From contig CAZWDU010000021.1 in assembly GCA_964632845.1 (NCBI GenBank), positions 1 through 30,379 of the forward strand: a stretch of 30,379 nt of DNA, read 5' to 3'. Numbering within the stretch: the stretch's first letter is position 1; the number at the start of each line of letters is the position of its first letter. The translations under genes and the position numbers were made by a program. Origin of the DNA: JAOZHU01 sp964632845 (GTDB lineage Archaea; Thermoproteota; Bathyarchaeia; Bathyarchaeales; Bathycorpusculaceae). Shown one piece after another: positions 14,749 to 22,969 of this stretch. The notes below the pieces were generated by a model that was given only the letters and a program-made list of their open reading frames with translations, had not been told where the DNA came from and ran no database searches.

Positions 14749-15564
14749 CTACAGGTACTTATCGTATATTGGACCTAACTGAGGATTATTTGGTTTAGAC
14801 ACGAAAAGCTTGCCGTTGCCATGCTCAGCTAAGTCGCCGAGAAACACGTAAAATGGACCCTCCACTTTCAACGCGTCGTCAACCTTGACGCTTTTCTTCA
14901 CGCTGTCAACAGTGAACGTCGGCATAATGTCCACCACAGCGCCTGAAATCACGATTTTGCCGCCGACCATACGCGGAGCCAAACGGGTGTCACAGGCGTT
15001 CTCAACGTATATTGTGCCTTTTAACATGTGGTAACCTAAGAAGCGTCCACCGTTGCCCTTAATTTTTATAATGCCGCCGCGCATGTAGCACGCTGAATCA
15101 GTGCCCACACTGCCGTCAACCACTATTAAGCCGCTGGACATGCCTGTCTCGCTTCCACGGTAAGGAGAAGCCAAATAGTCACCTGCGTTACCATGGATTT
15201 CGATTACGCCGCCTTTCATTTGGCTGCCTGTCCAGCCTCCAGCGTCGCCGTTCACTGTGATTTTGCCGCCAGCCATTTTCTCGCCCGTGTGCATGCCAAT
15301 GTTGCCGTTGACAACTATTTCGCCGCCTTTCATTCCTTGCCCAACCCGCTTTACTTTAGCTGCGTTACCGTTGATTGTGATGCTCGGGGTTTCAGCGCTG
15401 TCCTCCTTTATTTCAAACAAGTCGCTTAGCTTCAGGTTTCGGTTTCCTTCCGTAATGGGCATCTTTGCTATTTCCTGAACGGATTTGCCTTTGAACACAT
15501 CTGGATTTATGCATGCGGCAACTACGGGCACTGTAAGTTCTTTTAACAGGGTCAGGGTTATCAT
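14749..15564 (-). CDS. fwdC: Formylmethanofuran dehydrogenase subunit C
   Basis: Structural subunit of the CO2-reducing formylmethanofuran dehydrogenase. The 271 residues contain a run of glycine-rich beta-helix rungs from about 83 to 205: GGEIVVNGNIGMHTGEKM, GGKITVNGDAGGWTGSQM, GGVIEIHGNAGDYL, SGLIVVDGSVGTD, GGIIKIKGNGGRFLGYHM and GGKIVISGAVV. This GxGxG repeat matches FwdC and the C-terminal domain of glutamate synthase. The context (2 nt from fwdA, 12 nt from mch) decides for FwdC. Confidence 0.95.
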   Translation of the reverse strand: MITLTLLKELTVPVVAACINPDVFKGKSVQEIAKMPITEGNRNLKLSDLFEIKEDSAETPSITINGNAAKVKRVGQGMKGGEIVVNGNIGMHTGEKMAGGKITVNGDAGGWTGSQMKGGVIEIHGNAGDYLASPYRGSETGMSSGLIVVDGSVGTDSACYMRGGIIKIKGNGGRFLGYHMLKGTIYVENACDTRLAPRMVGGKIVISGAVVDIMPTFTVDSVKKSVKVDDALKVEGPFYVFLGDLAEHGNGKLFVSKPNNPQLGPIYDKYL

Positions 15565-15566
15565 TT

Positions 15567-17261
15567 TTAGACACTCGCTTTTATGGCTAATTTTTCTGGA
15601 ACCCTAATGTAATGGTCAAACACGGGGTAATTATCGTACTCAACAGTCCAGTACTCCCTGAACTTACGCTTCATTTCCTCATCAACCCGGCACGGCTCAG
15701 CACACTCCACATCAAGCCACATAGTTCTGCCAGCAACAGTCTGCACTACTTCACCGTCCTTAACCACGATTTTGCCGTCCTTAATCGTGTAAGCCGCATT
15801 AGCGAATGCTTTGCGCGCAGTCCGGTACTTCCGAGCTATGTCAGTTGTTTCAGGGTTAATAGCGTAAATTGCAACGTCAGCGTCCGCGCCAACACCAAGA
15901 TGCCCTTTGTGCTTCAGACCTAAAGCTTTGGCTTGCCCCGCACGAGTCATAATCGCCAACTCGTAAAGCGTCAACTCACGCTTAATCGAAGGCAACAAAC
16001 TATTCCTCTGAGCCTTCTTGTGGCACTTCTTCAAAGTTGCCATGCGCGCTTTGCGGCTCGTAAGCCAAGCAAGAATCCGCGGATATTTGAAGAAGGGTCC
16101 ACCGTTGGGATGATCAGTGGTCATGAAAATCTTCCACGGGTCCTTAATCAACAACGCCAACTCCAAGGCGATTGACCACTGCGTCGCGTTAACTGCATTG
16201 TTCTTCTTGTAGTGGAAGGGAATTATTCCACCGCTGGTTTCCGTTTCCACGTCACCGTTAACCCACTTGTGACCGCTTAACTGGTACAACGTGAACTCGA
16301 AGGGGCCATCAGCCGTCATGGTTGTGGTGTCCGTGAATATCACTTGTCCCATGTCAAAAGTCATGTGGCTGTGCGCGTTGATGTAATTGGAAATTTCATC
16401 CGCTGCAGACCGCATGGTGCCCCAGTCGTCGCCGCCAAAACTGCTGAACTGCAAGTGAGTAATGTGTGCAACGGGTTTATCGCCAGTGTATAAGTCCTCA
16501 AAAGCGCGCATCGTATCCAGCGTTGTTGTGTAGTTCCCAGGCAACCCCAAGTTGTTAGTGTGCACGTGAATCGTATGCGGCAAATTAAGCAGCCTGTTAA
16601 CCTTAGCCAACCCCCTCATAATTTCGCGCGGGGTAATGCAGAAGTTAGGAACCTGATCATCTATGCTGTGAACATTGCGACCGAAACCCCAAGACTCCAA
16701 ACCGCCAGGATTAACAATCTTGATGGCGTAACCCTTAGTCACTTCCAGCATCCACGCGACGTGTCTTGCGCACTCTTCAATGTCGCCTTTGCGCAAGTTT
16801 TCTAGTACAAACCACCAGTCGCCCAAAAGCGGGTAAGATGCCTTGTCCACAAGCGGTATATCATTCAACTCTTCATGCGTGTGCTTCGCTTTCAGAGGCG
16901 CCATAGACGGATTCATGATCGTAGTGTAACCCATTCGGGAATAACGGTAGCCCGTCGTGAAAGTAGATGGAATCGAGTAGCCGACGCCAGACCGCGTTAC
17001 TGCAGTTTTACGCTCAACATCCTTCACGTGGTCTTCGGGGCGTATCATCCTGCCAGTGTTAACTTCCCCGCCTGCAACGTGCGTGTGAATGTCAACTCCG
17101 CCAGGCATAACTGTCAAGCCTGCAGCGTCAACCACCTTAGCCGTCTGCACGTTGATTTTGTCTACGATTTTGCCGTCTTTGATGTAAATGTCCATTTTTT
17201 CGCCGTTAACACCGTTTAAGGGGTCAAAGACGAAGCCGTTTTTAATGAGCAACTCAGTCAT
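15567..17261 (-). CDS. fwdA: Formylmethanofuran dehydrogenase subunit A
   Basis: Amidohydrolase-type subunit that condenses formate, produced by FwdB, with methanofuran at a dinuclear metal site. The 564 residues are the usual size. The first metal ligands are His59 and His61 in GGVDIHTHVAGGE. Lys181 in GYAIKIVNPGG is the expected carboxylated bridging lysine. Further ligands are in HTIHVHTNNLG, HITHLQF and MTTDHPNGGPF. The C-terminal amidohydrolase strand domain includes GHLGVGADADVAIYAIN. The ATG at 17261 abuts the fwdB stop with no gap. Confidence 0.95.
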   Translation of the reverse strand: MTELLIKNGFVFDPLNGVNGEKMDIYIKDGKIVDKINVQTAKVVDAAGLTVMPGGVDIHTHVAGGEVNTGRMIRPEDHVKDVERKTAVTRSGVGYSIPSTFTTGYRYSRMGYTTIMNPSMAPLKAKHTHEELNDIPLVDKASYPLLGDWWFVLENLRKGDIEECARHVAWMLEVTKGYAIKIVNPGGLESWGFGRNVHSIDDQVPNFCITPREIMRGLAKVNRLLNLPHTIHVHTNNLGLPGNYTTTLDTMRAFEDLYTGDKPVAHITHLQFSSFGGDDWGTMRSAADEISNYINAHSHMTFDMGQVIFTDTTTMTADGPFEFTLYQLSGHKWVNGDVETETSGGIIPFHYKKNNAVNATQWSIALELALLIKDPWKIFMTTDHPNGGPFFKYPRILAWLTSRKARMATLKKCHKKAQRNSLLPSIKRELTLYELAIMTRAGQAKALGLKHKGHLGVGADADVAIYAINPETTDIARKYRTARKAFANAAYTIKDGKIVVKDGEVVQTVAGRTMWLDVECAEPCRVDEEMKRKFREYWTVEYDNYPVFDHYIRVPEKLAIKASV

Positions 17262-18764
17262 TTAAGCAGCCTCCTTGCGCTTCACTTCTTTTTCACGGTC
17301 TTTCCCCGCTACCCTCTGTGCCTTAATAGCTCTTATTTTCGCAAGTATCCGCTGCAAGATTTCCTCGTCGTTGGGAACGCCTGGAGGCGCTTCAACCACC
17401 TTCCTAACCATGATAGGCACGCAATCCATACGGTAAGCTGTGCCTTCGGATTCTATGCCGCACCACTGCGTTGGAAACACCACATCGCCAAGCCTAGAGA
17501 TAGCATTCATATCGGGATTAATAGTTATCAGCGGGTGCTTCAACATGTTTTGCATCGCTGCCTTAGGAAAGTGCGCACCTGGGTCTCCGCCAATAACCAG
17601 TGTTGCGTCGATATCGCCGCGTCTTAGCAGGTCGATGGTGGAGAATTCGCCAGGGTTATATGTTGGGTAGCCTTGCGAGAAGTCAAGCGCGTACGGGTAA
17701 CCTGTTAGCCAAGTGAAAACCACGTTTGCGCCTGTAATGTTGAAGTGCCCTCTCATAGGCGTGATTACAAACTTGGTTTTTCTATTAAGGTCTCGTGTTA
17801 ACGCAATTGCTATTTCGACGTTTCTGAAGCGGCCAAGGCTCGCAGTTAAGCCGAGACCGAAGAATATAGCGCCAAACTCGCAGTTCACCATGGCATCAGC
17901 TACTTCTTCCAAGTATTCAACTTTAACTCCGCCGACTGTGTCAACATCTAATTCTTGGTCATTAACTAAACACCTAAGCGCCTCAAAGATTTCATAATCC
18001 TTGTTCGGTTCAACCTGCACGAAGTAGTCAGCGGCTTCAGCAGTCATGGTTTTTCTCACGTCAAAAACAATCATTTTACGCCCCATTTTATGTATTGTCT
18101 CCGGCGGCGCTTCTGCAGCACATGTTTGTGGACGAGGTGGAGGTTGATACTTAATCATGGTTCGCCTAACGGCAGCGTCTACTTTTTTCTTGCTTGATGT
18201 GCCCTTCACCTTTTGGATGTAACTTGTCCATTCGCTCCTTTCAAAGCGCCCCTCAGTGAAGGCAGTGTACCTTTCAACATGTCGCGGGTGCGAAGCCCAA
18301 GGATTGGACGCCCAGTAAATTATCAAATCTGCGCGGTGCCTGATTTGACCCAGAGTGCAGGTGGGGATGCCGATTTCTTGGGTAGCCATCATTGATGGTC
18401 CATGGCAAATGCTGCAAACGTTATCCAAAGCTGAGCCTAATTCTTCCGCCATCTCCACGCCAATGCGTTGCACTTCGCCTGTGCAGCATTCCCAGCCGAA
18501 CAGTAAGGGATACTTGGCGTCTGTGAGAATTTGGGCTGCCTTATCGATTGCTTCATCCATGGATACAGGAACTAATTTGCCGTCCTTGCGTATCATGGGT
18601 TTTAGGATGCGTTCCTCGTTTCTGTAGCCGTGAACCATTTTGGCTTCACAGACGGAACAGCCATTCTTCATTTTGACAATCTCGTTGTTTTCCACTGTTA
18701 CTTCAATATCGTCACATAAGCAACCGCATATGGGACAAACAACTGATTTAATTACTTGAGTCAT
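17262..18764 (-). CDS. fwdB: Formylmethanofuran dehydrogenase subunit B (Mo/W catalytic subunit)
   Basis: Catalytic subunit that reduces CO2 to formate at a molybdenum or tungsten bis-pterin centre. One [4Fe-4S] site is set by Cys10, Cys13, Cys17 and Cys36 (CPICGCLC ... NGCSVC). The metal ligand is Cys120 in the SICHGPSMMA motif, a cysteine rather than selenocysteine. Other conserved parts are CTLGQIRHRADLIIYW, NPWASHPRH, MRGHFNITGAN, GDPGAHFPKAAM and ESEGTAYRMDCVP. At 500 residues it is longer than typical FwdB (about 430). The excess is a Lys/Pro-rich insertion at about residues 175-225, before MIVFDVRKT, and a basic C-terminal tail. Whether Mo or W is used cannot be told. Confidence 0.95.
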   Translation of the reverse strand: MTQVIKSVVCPICGCLCDDIEVTVENNEIVKMKNGCSVCEAKMVHGYRNEERILKPMIRKDGKLVPVSMDEAIDKAAQILTDAKYPLLFGWECCTGEVQRIGVEMAEELGSALDNVCSICHGPSMMATQEIGIPTCTLGQIRHRADLIIYWASNPWASHPRHVERYTAFTEGRFERSEWTSYIQKVKGTSSKKKVDAAVRRTMIKYQPPPRPQTCAAEAPPETIHKMGRKMIVFDVRKTMTAEAADYFVQVEPNKDYEIFEALRCLVNDQELDVDTVGGVKVEYLEEVADAMVNCEFGAIFFGLGLTASLGRFRNVEIAIALTRDLNRKTKFVITPMRGHFNITGANVVFTWLTGYPYALDFSQGYPTYNPGEFSTIDLLRRGDIDATLVIGGDPGAHFPKAAMQNMLKHPLITINPDMNAISRLGDVVFPTQWCGIESEGTAYRMDCVPIMVRKVVEAPPGVPNDEEILQRILAKIRAIKAQRVAGKDREKEVKRKEAA

Positions 18765-18770
18765 TTTGAC

Positions 18771-19172
18771 TTACCTTCCATATTCTTCTTTTAGAAGCTC
18801 GTCTAAGGTTAAGACAGGTTCATCGGGAGCGGGTTCAACTTCAACTGGGAAGCCCTTAAACATAGGTATACCCACACTGTAAGTGTCGTCGCCGCAAACC
18901 GCGTTTGCCCATAAACCGCAGGGCATGAAAAGCAGTCCAACCATTGTACCGCGAGGCCACTTTTTGCATTTGACGATGACGGAACCGTACTTGGTGGTTA
19001 CCCTAACGTGGGTTCCGTTTTTGATGCCCAGTTTTTGCATATCATATTCATCCAGAAAACAGACTGCGGCAGTGTCGAAATACACTTTTGTGCCCTTTCC
19101 GCTCTCCTTTCCTACGCCTTCGTCGACTGTTCGAGCGGTAATCAAGGTCAACCGTAACTTTTGTTCTGTCAT
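18771..19172 (-). CDS. fwdD: Formylmethanofuran dehydrogenase subunit D
   Basis: Small molybdopterin-dinucleotide-binding subunit that completes the active site with FwdB. The 133 residues form the double-psi beta barrel typical of the C-terminal domain of Mo/W oxidoreductases. The cofactor-contacting stretch LLFMPCGLWANAVCGDDTYSVGIPMFKGFPV (described from about 80 to 110) matches FwdD. It is the first gene of the operon, 6 nt before fwdB. A TATA box at 19209-19216 predicts a leader of about 15 nt. FwdE, FwdF and FwdG are not encoded here. Confidence 0.93.
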   Translation of the reverse strand: MTEQKLRLTLITARTVDEGVGKESGKGTKVYFDTAAVCFLDEYDMQKLGIKNGTHVRVTTKYGSVIVKCKKWPRGTMVGLLFMPCGLWANAVCGDDTYSVGIPMFKGFPVEVEPAPDEPVLTLDELLKEEYGR

Positions 19173-19208
19173 AGGTCTCTGACCTTATCAAGTAAGATTA
19201 AAGTGGTT

Positions 19209-19216
19209 ATATTTAA
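19209..19216 (-). promoter_or_regulatory. TATA box of the fwd-mch operon
   Basis: Minus-strand TTAAATAT, centred 40 nt before the fwdD ATG, predicts initiation near 19187. About 65 nt further upstream is a perfect 7-bp inverted repeat CATGAAC / GTTCATG (19280-19286 and 19299-19305) that could be an upstream regulatory site or part of the terminator of the next gene. Confidence 0.5.
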
Positions 19217-19329
19217 GAATGAGTTTGAGAAAGCTGCAAATTTCAACATCAACACCTATACCTGCTGAAACATGCAAAACATGAACAGCACGTACCTCGT
19301 TCATGAAGCCGAGCCTTTCTTTCGCAGTG

Positions 19330-19707
19330 CTACTTCAGTTTGCCGTGCTCAGCCTTGAAAGTAGCGTTGTAGGTTCTCTTGAAGTTATCACTGAGCTCAC
19401 AGGTTACTTTTGAAGTAAGAGTAACCCCTCGTAAGCGCCTCAAATCTTTGCTCATGTCTGGCTCAGTATCGTCAAACCAGCACACGATATAATGGTCAAC
19501 CATGCCTTCTGGCGAAGTCAGGTAGTCGGCGTCGCCCATCAACGTGAAGAAGTCACGGATGCTTCCAGTTAATTTGCCATCGTCAGATTTCAGAATTGAA
19601 ATTTCTCTAGCTTTTACGACTACAAACGGGTCTATTTCAGGAGGATCTCCTCTCTCTTTGAAAATGGAAATAACAGGTTTTTTCCAAACAAGCTCAGCCA
19701 AAAACAA
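19330..19707 (-). CDS. Hypothetical 125-residue protein
   Basis: A soluble protein with no family I recognise. The annotated start is TTG at 19707, but a strong TATA-like TATATTTA (19717-19724, minus strand) lies so close that transcription would start inside the first codons, so the true start may be further in. The C-terminal half (HYIVCWFDDTEPDMSKDLRRLRGVTLTSKVTCEL) has the strand-helix-strand look of a small alpha/beta domain. Its composition fits a real protein and nothing better occupies the opposite strand over most of its length. It lies upstream of the fwd operon on the same strand with a 157-bp gap, so co-transcription is uncertain. Confidence 0.55.
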   Translation of the reverse strand: MFLAELVWKKPVISIFKERGDPPEIDPFVVVKAREISILKSDDGKLTGSIRDFFTLMGDADYLTSPEGMVDHYIVCWFDDTEPDMSKDLRRLRGVTLTSKVTCELSDNFKRTYNATFKAEHGKLK

Positions 19708-19920
19708 TAACCCTCAATAAATATAGACCTTAAGGCAGTATATAATGATGGCGCTCCGAAGCTTTTTCCGCAACAAAGCAGTACTTTTGCAAGTTTCTGA
19801 GCTTTCACGCAACCTACAAACCCTGAAGAAACACAATTCAAGCTTTTCACACGTGCATCATAACACTTAAAGGTCATCAATCCCTTGATTAAAGCAGATT
19901 TGTTGAAATGGTGAATAAAC

Positions 19921-21552
19921 ATGCCTGAAGGCTTCTTCAACATACCCAAACCAAGCAACGAGCCAGCTTTATCATACGCCCCGCAAAGCAAAGAACGGGC
20001 AGAACTAAAAAAGATACTCGCAGAACTCCGAAGCAAAGTCATCGAAATCCCACTAATCATAAATGGAAAACCTGTAAAAACAGGAAAACTAGGCGAATGC
20101 AGGTGCCCACACGAACACGCGCATCTTCTTGCCAGATACCACAATGCAGGCGAAAACGAAGCAAAAGCTGCAATCAACAGTGCCCTAGCAGCTAAAGAAG
20201 CATGGGCTGCCATGGAGTGGAATGACCGCGCCGCCATATTCCTGAAAGCCGCAGACCTGATAGCTGGACCGTACAGGCAGAAAATCAACGCCGCCACCAT
20301 GCTCTGCCAAAGCAAGAACCCCTTCCAAGCAGAGATTGATGCGGGATGCGAACTGGCTGATTTCTGGCGTTTCAGCGCTTATTACACGCAGCGATTATAT
20401 GAGCAGCAACCTGACTCGCCTAAAGGCATCTGGGACAGAAGCCAGTACCGACCACTGGAAGGCTTCGTCTACGCAGTTACGCCGTTCAATTTCACTGCAA
20501 TCGGCGGTAACTTGCCTTCAGCGCCGGCAATTCTGGGAAACGTTGTCGTGTGGAAGCCGTCATCAACAGCCGTATACTCCAACTACTTCATAATGGAAAT
20601 TCTGCAGGAAGCTGGATTGCCCCCGGGCGTCATCAACTTCATGCCAGGAAAGGCATCGGAAATCGGTGAGATACCACTCCTGCACCCGCAGCTTGGAGGT
20701 TTACACTTCACGGGCAGCACCGCGACGTTCCGCTTGATGTGGAAAGCTATCGGCGAAAACATTTACAATTACAAGACTTACCCAAGAATCGTCGGCGAAA
20801 CAGGCGGAAAAAACTTCGTAATGGTACACTGCAGCGCAGACCTGAACGAAGTAACAGCGTCCGTAATTAGAGGCGGATTCGAGTATCAGGGTCAAAAATG
20901 CGCGGCTGTCGGCAGACTTTACGTGCCTGAATCACGCTGGCTGGAGCTTAAGGACCTTCTTGTGAAAGAGACGAAAAGCATCAAAATGGGGGCAGTTGAG
21001 GATTTCACGAATTTCGTCAACGCCGTAATAGACAAAGCGGCATTCGACAAGATAGTTAGCTATATAGAGTTCGCCAAAAAGTCAACGGATGCCGAAATTA
21101 TAGTTGGGGGAGGGTACGACGATTCCAAAGGATACTTCGTGGAGCCGACGATAATTTTGACTAAAGATCCGAAGTTCAAGACTATGCAGGAGGAAATCTT
21201 TGGACCAGTAGTAACCGTGTACGTATATCCAGATGACAAGTTTGAGGAAACGTTGACGCTTTGCGACCAAACCTCGCAGTACGCGCTCACAGGCTCTATA
21301 TTCGCGAAGGACAGATGTGTAATTGCCATGGCAGAACGTAAGCTGGTCAACTCTGCAGGCAACTTCTATATCAATGATAAGCCAACTGGGTCGGTGGTAG
21401 GTCAGCAGCCTTTCGGTGGGACGCGGATGTCAGGCACGAACGATAAGAGCGGCTCCATGGGTAACTTGATGAGGTGGGTCTCCCAGAGAACAATCAAGGA
21501 AGTTCTCTTGCCAATTAAGGACTGGCGCTACCCGTTCATGGCTGAACAATAA
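19921..21552 (+). CDS. pruA: 1-pyrroline-5-carboxylate dehydrogenase (mitochondrial/Bacteroidetes type)
   Basis: Oxidises glutamate-5-semialdehyde, in equilibrium with P5C, to glutamate with NAD+, the second step of proline and arginine breakdown. The 543 residues carry the aldehyde dehydrogenase residues Asn190 (TPFNFTAIGG), Glu293 (GETGGKNF) and the nucleophile Cys327 (YQGQKCAAVGRLYVP). The N-terminus (ALSYAPQSKERAELKKIL), IFLKAADLIAGP, QAEIDAGCELADFWRF and the C-terminal FYINDKPTGSVVGQQPFGG ... SGTNDKSG follow the form found in animal ALDH4A1 and Bacteroidetes rather than the usual archaeal ALDHs. No proline dehydrogenase is present in the window. A Rieske gene follows after 84 nt. Confidence 0.93.
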   Translation: MPEGFFNIPKPSNEPALSYAPQSKERAELKKILAELRSKVIEIPLIINGKPVKTGKLGECRCPHEHAHLLARYHNAGENEAKAAINSALAAKEAWAAMEWNDRAAIFLKAADLIAGPYRQKINAATMLCQSKNPFQAEIDAGCELADFWRFSAYYTQRLYEQQPDSPKGIWDRSQYRPLEGFVYAVTPFNFTAIGGNLPSAPAILGNVVVWKPSSTAVYSNYFIMEILQEAGLPPGVINFMPGKASEIGEIPLLHPQLGGLHFTGSTATFRLMWKAIGENIYNYKTYPRIVGETGGKNFVMVHCSADLNEVTASVIRGGFEYQGQKCAAVGRLYVPESRWLELKDLLVKETKSIKMGAVEDFTNFVNAVIDKAAFDKIVSYIEFAKKSTDAEIIVGGGYDDSKGYFVEPTIILTKDPKFKTMQEEIFGPVVTVYVYPDDKFEETLTLCDQTSQYALTGSIFAKDRCVIAMAERKLVNSAGNFYINDKPTGSVVGQQPFGGTRMSGTNDKSGSMGNLMRWVSQRTIKEVLLPIKDWRYPFMAEQ

Positions 21553-21636
21553 GATACAGCAAGTTTCAGCGTAAAGCTGGCAAGAGAGCACGTTGAGGTA
21601 AAGAGGGATAAAAACACGAGCGAAGAAGGCAACTTC

Positions 21637-21942
21637 GTGCCCGCTTTAGATGAGAAAGAACTGCAAGAAGGCTCAATGAAACTTGTAAACGTTGAAGGCA
21701 CACCCGTTTTGCTGATTAAAGTGTCTGGGCAAATCTTTGCCATCGATAACCGTTGCCCACATATGGGCTGCGGTTTGTCAGGCGGCTCACTTGACGATTA
21801 CACAATTATTTGCCCCTGCCACGGGTGGCACTTTGACCTCAGAACTGGAGAGTACGAAGAGGAGAAGGAGATAAAATTAACTTTTTACGAGTGGAGAAGC
21901 GAAGCGGGCAAAATCTGCGTCAAAGTGGAAGATGACTGGTAA
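21637..21942 (+). CDS. Rieske [2Fe-2S] ferredoxin-like protein
   Basis: A 101-residue soluble Rieske domain. Cluster ligands are Cys40-x-His42 (NRCPHMGCG) and Cys59-x-x-His62 (ICPCHGWHF). The compact size and lack of membrane anchor match the ferredoxin component of ring-hydroxylating systems or stand-alone nitrite reductase small-subunit types, so it probably carries single electrons. GTG at 21637 is the only start codon in the open frame after pruA; conserved-looking residues NFVP just before it suggest an N-terminus only slightly longer in relatives. It is probably co-transcribed with pruA, though the link between the two is unclear. Confidence 0.88.
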   Translation: MPALDEKELQEGSMKLVNVEGTPVLLIKVSGQIFAIDNRCPHMGCGLSGGSLDDYTIICPCHGWHFDLRTGEYEEEKEIKLTFYEWRSEAGKICVKVEDDW

Positions 21943-21962
21943 CAGCAGACGTTAGGAAAGAC

Positions 21963-21968
21963 TTTATA
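21963..21968 (+). promoter_or_regulatory. TATA box for the ferritin-like gene
   Basis: TTTATA lies 44-49 nt before the ATG at 22012, predicting a leader of about 20 nt. It includes the ribosome binding site AGGGTGATTA just before the start. Confidence 0.5.
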
Positions 21969-22011
21969 CAAGGTAACCCAAAACTTGTCTGGTTTACTGC
22001 AGGGTGATTAA

Positions 22012-22452
22012 ATGGTATCTAAGGAATTGTTGGAATTGCTGAACAAGGCGTTGGCACATGAGCTTCAAGTTTCTATCCAATATATGTGGCAACATGTTTC
22101 AGTAACTGGAATTCAAGGCGCAACCGTGGAAAACCTTTTCAGAGAAACCGCTATCTCAGCGATGAAACATGCGGAGGAGCTTGCGGAAAGACTCGTGTAC
22201 CTAGACGGAGTACCCACCACTAAGCCTAATCCAGTGTTTGTTGGCTCCAGTCTGGGTGAAATGTTAAAGGAGAACATACAGGCTGAGGAAGAAGCGATAT
22301 TGCTGTACAAAGAAGCCATTCAACTTGCGGGTAAAGAAGGAGATTTTGGAACTAAACAGTTGCTGGAAAATGTTCTCAGTCACGAAGAAAAACAGCATGC
22401 CAAGTTCTCAAAGCTGCTAGTTGGCATGACCAGCCCATTCACCCAACCGTAA
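22012..22452 (+). CDS. Ferritin-like diiron protein (bacterioferritin/DPS type)
   Basis: A 146-residue four-helix bundle of the ferritin-like superfamily, likely to bind and oxidise iron for storage or oxidative-stress protection. Diiron ligands of bacterioferritin spacing are visible: Glu17 (LAHELQVSIQY), Glu45 with His53 (RETAISAMKHAEEL), Glu92/93 (IQAEEEAI) and Glu125 with His129 (SHEEKQHA). The haem-ligand methionine of true bacterioferritins is not obvious. It has its own promoter and is followed by a hairpin/T-run terminator. It sits beside the Rieske gene, which may supply electrons for iron release (inference). Confidence 0.85.
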   Translation: MVSKELLELLNKALAHELQVSIQYMWQHVSVTGIQGATVENLFRETAISAMKHAEELAERLVYLDGVPTTKPNPVFVGSSLGEMLKENIQAEEEAILLYKEAIQLAGKEGDFGTKQLLENVLSHEEKQHAKFSKLLVGMTSPFTQP

Positions 22453-22459
22453 ATAGACG

Positions 22460-22485
22460 GTTAAGTAAAACGCGGTTACTTTTTC
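22460..22485 (+). terminator. Hairpin plus T-run after ferritin-like gene
   Basis: AAGTAA (22463-22468) and TTACTT (22476-22481) form a 6-bp stem with a 7-nt loop, followed by TTT. An outer GAC/GTC pair extends it. It begins 10 nt after the stop codon, the layout of an intrinsic terminator. Confidence 0.5.
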
Positions 22486-22504
22486 GTCTTCAAATTCGCT
22501 TTTT

Positions 22505-22557
22505 CAGCCTTTATAAAGGGGAGGGGTAACACCACAGAGCATAAGCGCAGGTTAGCC
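22505..22557 (+). repeat. Recurrent TATA/G-run/stem-loop element, copy C
   Basis: TTTATAAA (22510-22517), GGGGAGGGG (22518-22526), TAACACCACAGAGCA (22527-22541) and the closing GTTAGCC (22551-22557). The stem is GG-TAAC with GTTA-g-CC, one base bulged. The loop block CACCACAGAGCA is identical to copy A (650-661). The TATA/G-run part matches copy B (minus strand, 3715-3691). It points toward the 86-residue gene at 22661. Confidence 0.45.
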
Positions 22558-22602
22558 GCCATAAGCCAGCTTTGAATGCGCTTACGGGCAAACAACACGT
22601 TT

Positions 22603-22609
22603 TTTATAG
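22603..22609 (+). promoter_or_regulatory. TATA box for the 86-residue gene
   Basis: TTTATAG-like tract predicting initiation near 22630 and a leader of about 30 nt before the ATG at 22661. It lies about 90 nt downstream of the TATA in repeat copy C, so this gene could have two promoters. Confidence 0.35.
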
Positions 22610-22660
22610 AATAAATTAAAATCTTCTGCGCGCGTACATAGCTTGCAGAAGTGAGCTGGA

Positions 22661-22921
22661 ATGACTAAAACAGTTAATTTACCAGAAACAGTGTATGCGG
22701 ATTTGGTTTCCATTTCCGAAGAGTTAACGCTCATGGCTAAAAAGCCTATATCATTATCAATGGCTGTGCATCTTCTCGGTGAAGTTTACCATGCTTACAT
22801 GAATAATCCCTGTGCGAGCGACGCTTTTAGTCAGCAGTTGGCTAGTTTAAAGATTATGTCTCCAGAAGAATTTGACAAAGTTTGGGATGAACTGCCAACA
22901 AAAGCACAGGAAAAAACTTGA
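22661..22921 (+). CDS. Small ribbon-helix-helix-like protein
   Basis: An 86-residue protein whose first 50 residues (TKTVNLPETVYADLVSISEE, then KPISLSMAVHLLGEVYHAYM) read as strand-helix-helix, the pattern of ribbon-helix-helix DNA-binding proteins and VapB-type antitoxins. The C-terminal 30 residues (SLKIMSPEEFDKVWDEL) form another acidic helix. No toxin gene is adjacent: downstream is an opposite-strand cysteine-rich gene. It may be a stand-alone regulator. The assignment rests on pattern only. Confidence 0.55.
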   Translation: MTKTVNLPETVYADLVSISEELTLMAKKPISLSMAVHLLGEVYHAYMNNPCASDAFSQQLASLKIMSPEEFDKVWDELPTKAQEKT

Positions 22922-22969
22922 AATCTGGCTGAGAAAGCGAAAAAACGTAAAAGTCATTGAGGCATGAAG

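Noticed and set aside
19632..20315. Minus-strand 227-codon open frame
   Set aside because: It lies mostly antisense to the well-supported pruA gene, and its composition (Ser, Ala, Phe-rich) is that of an antisense shadow.
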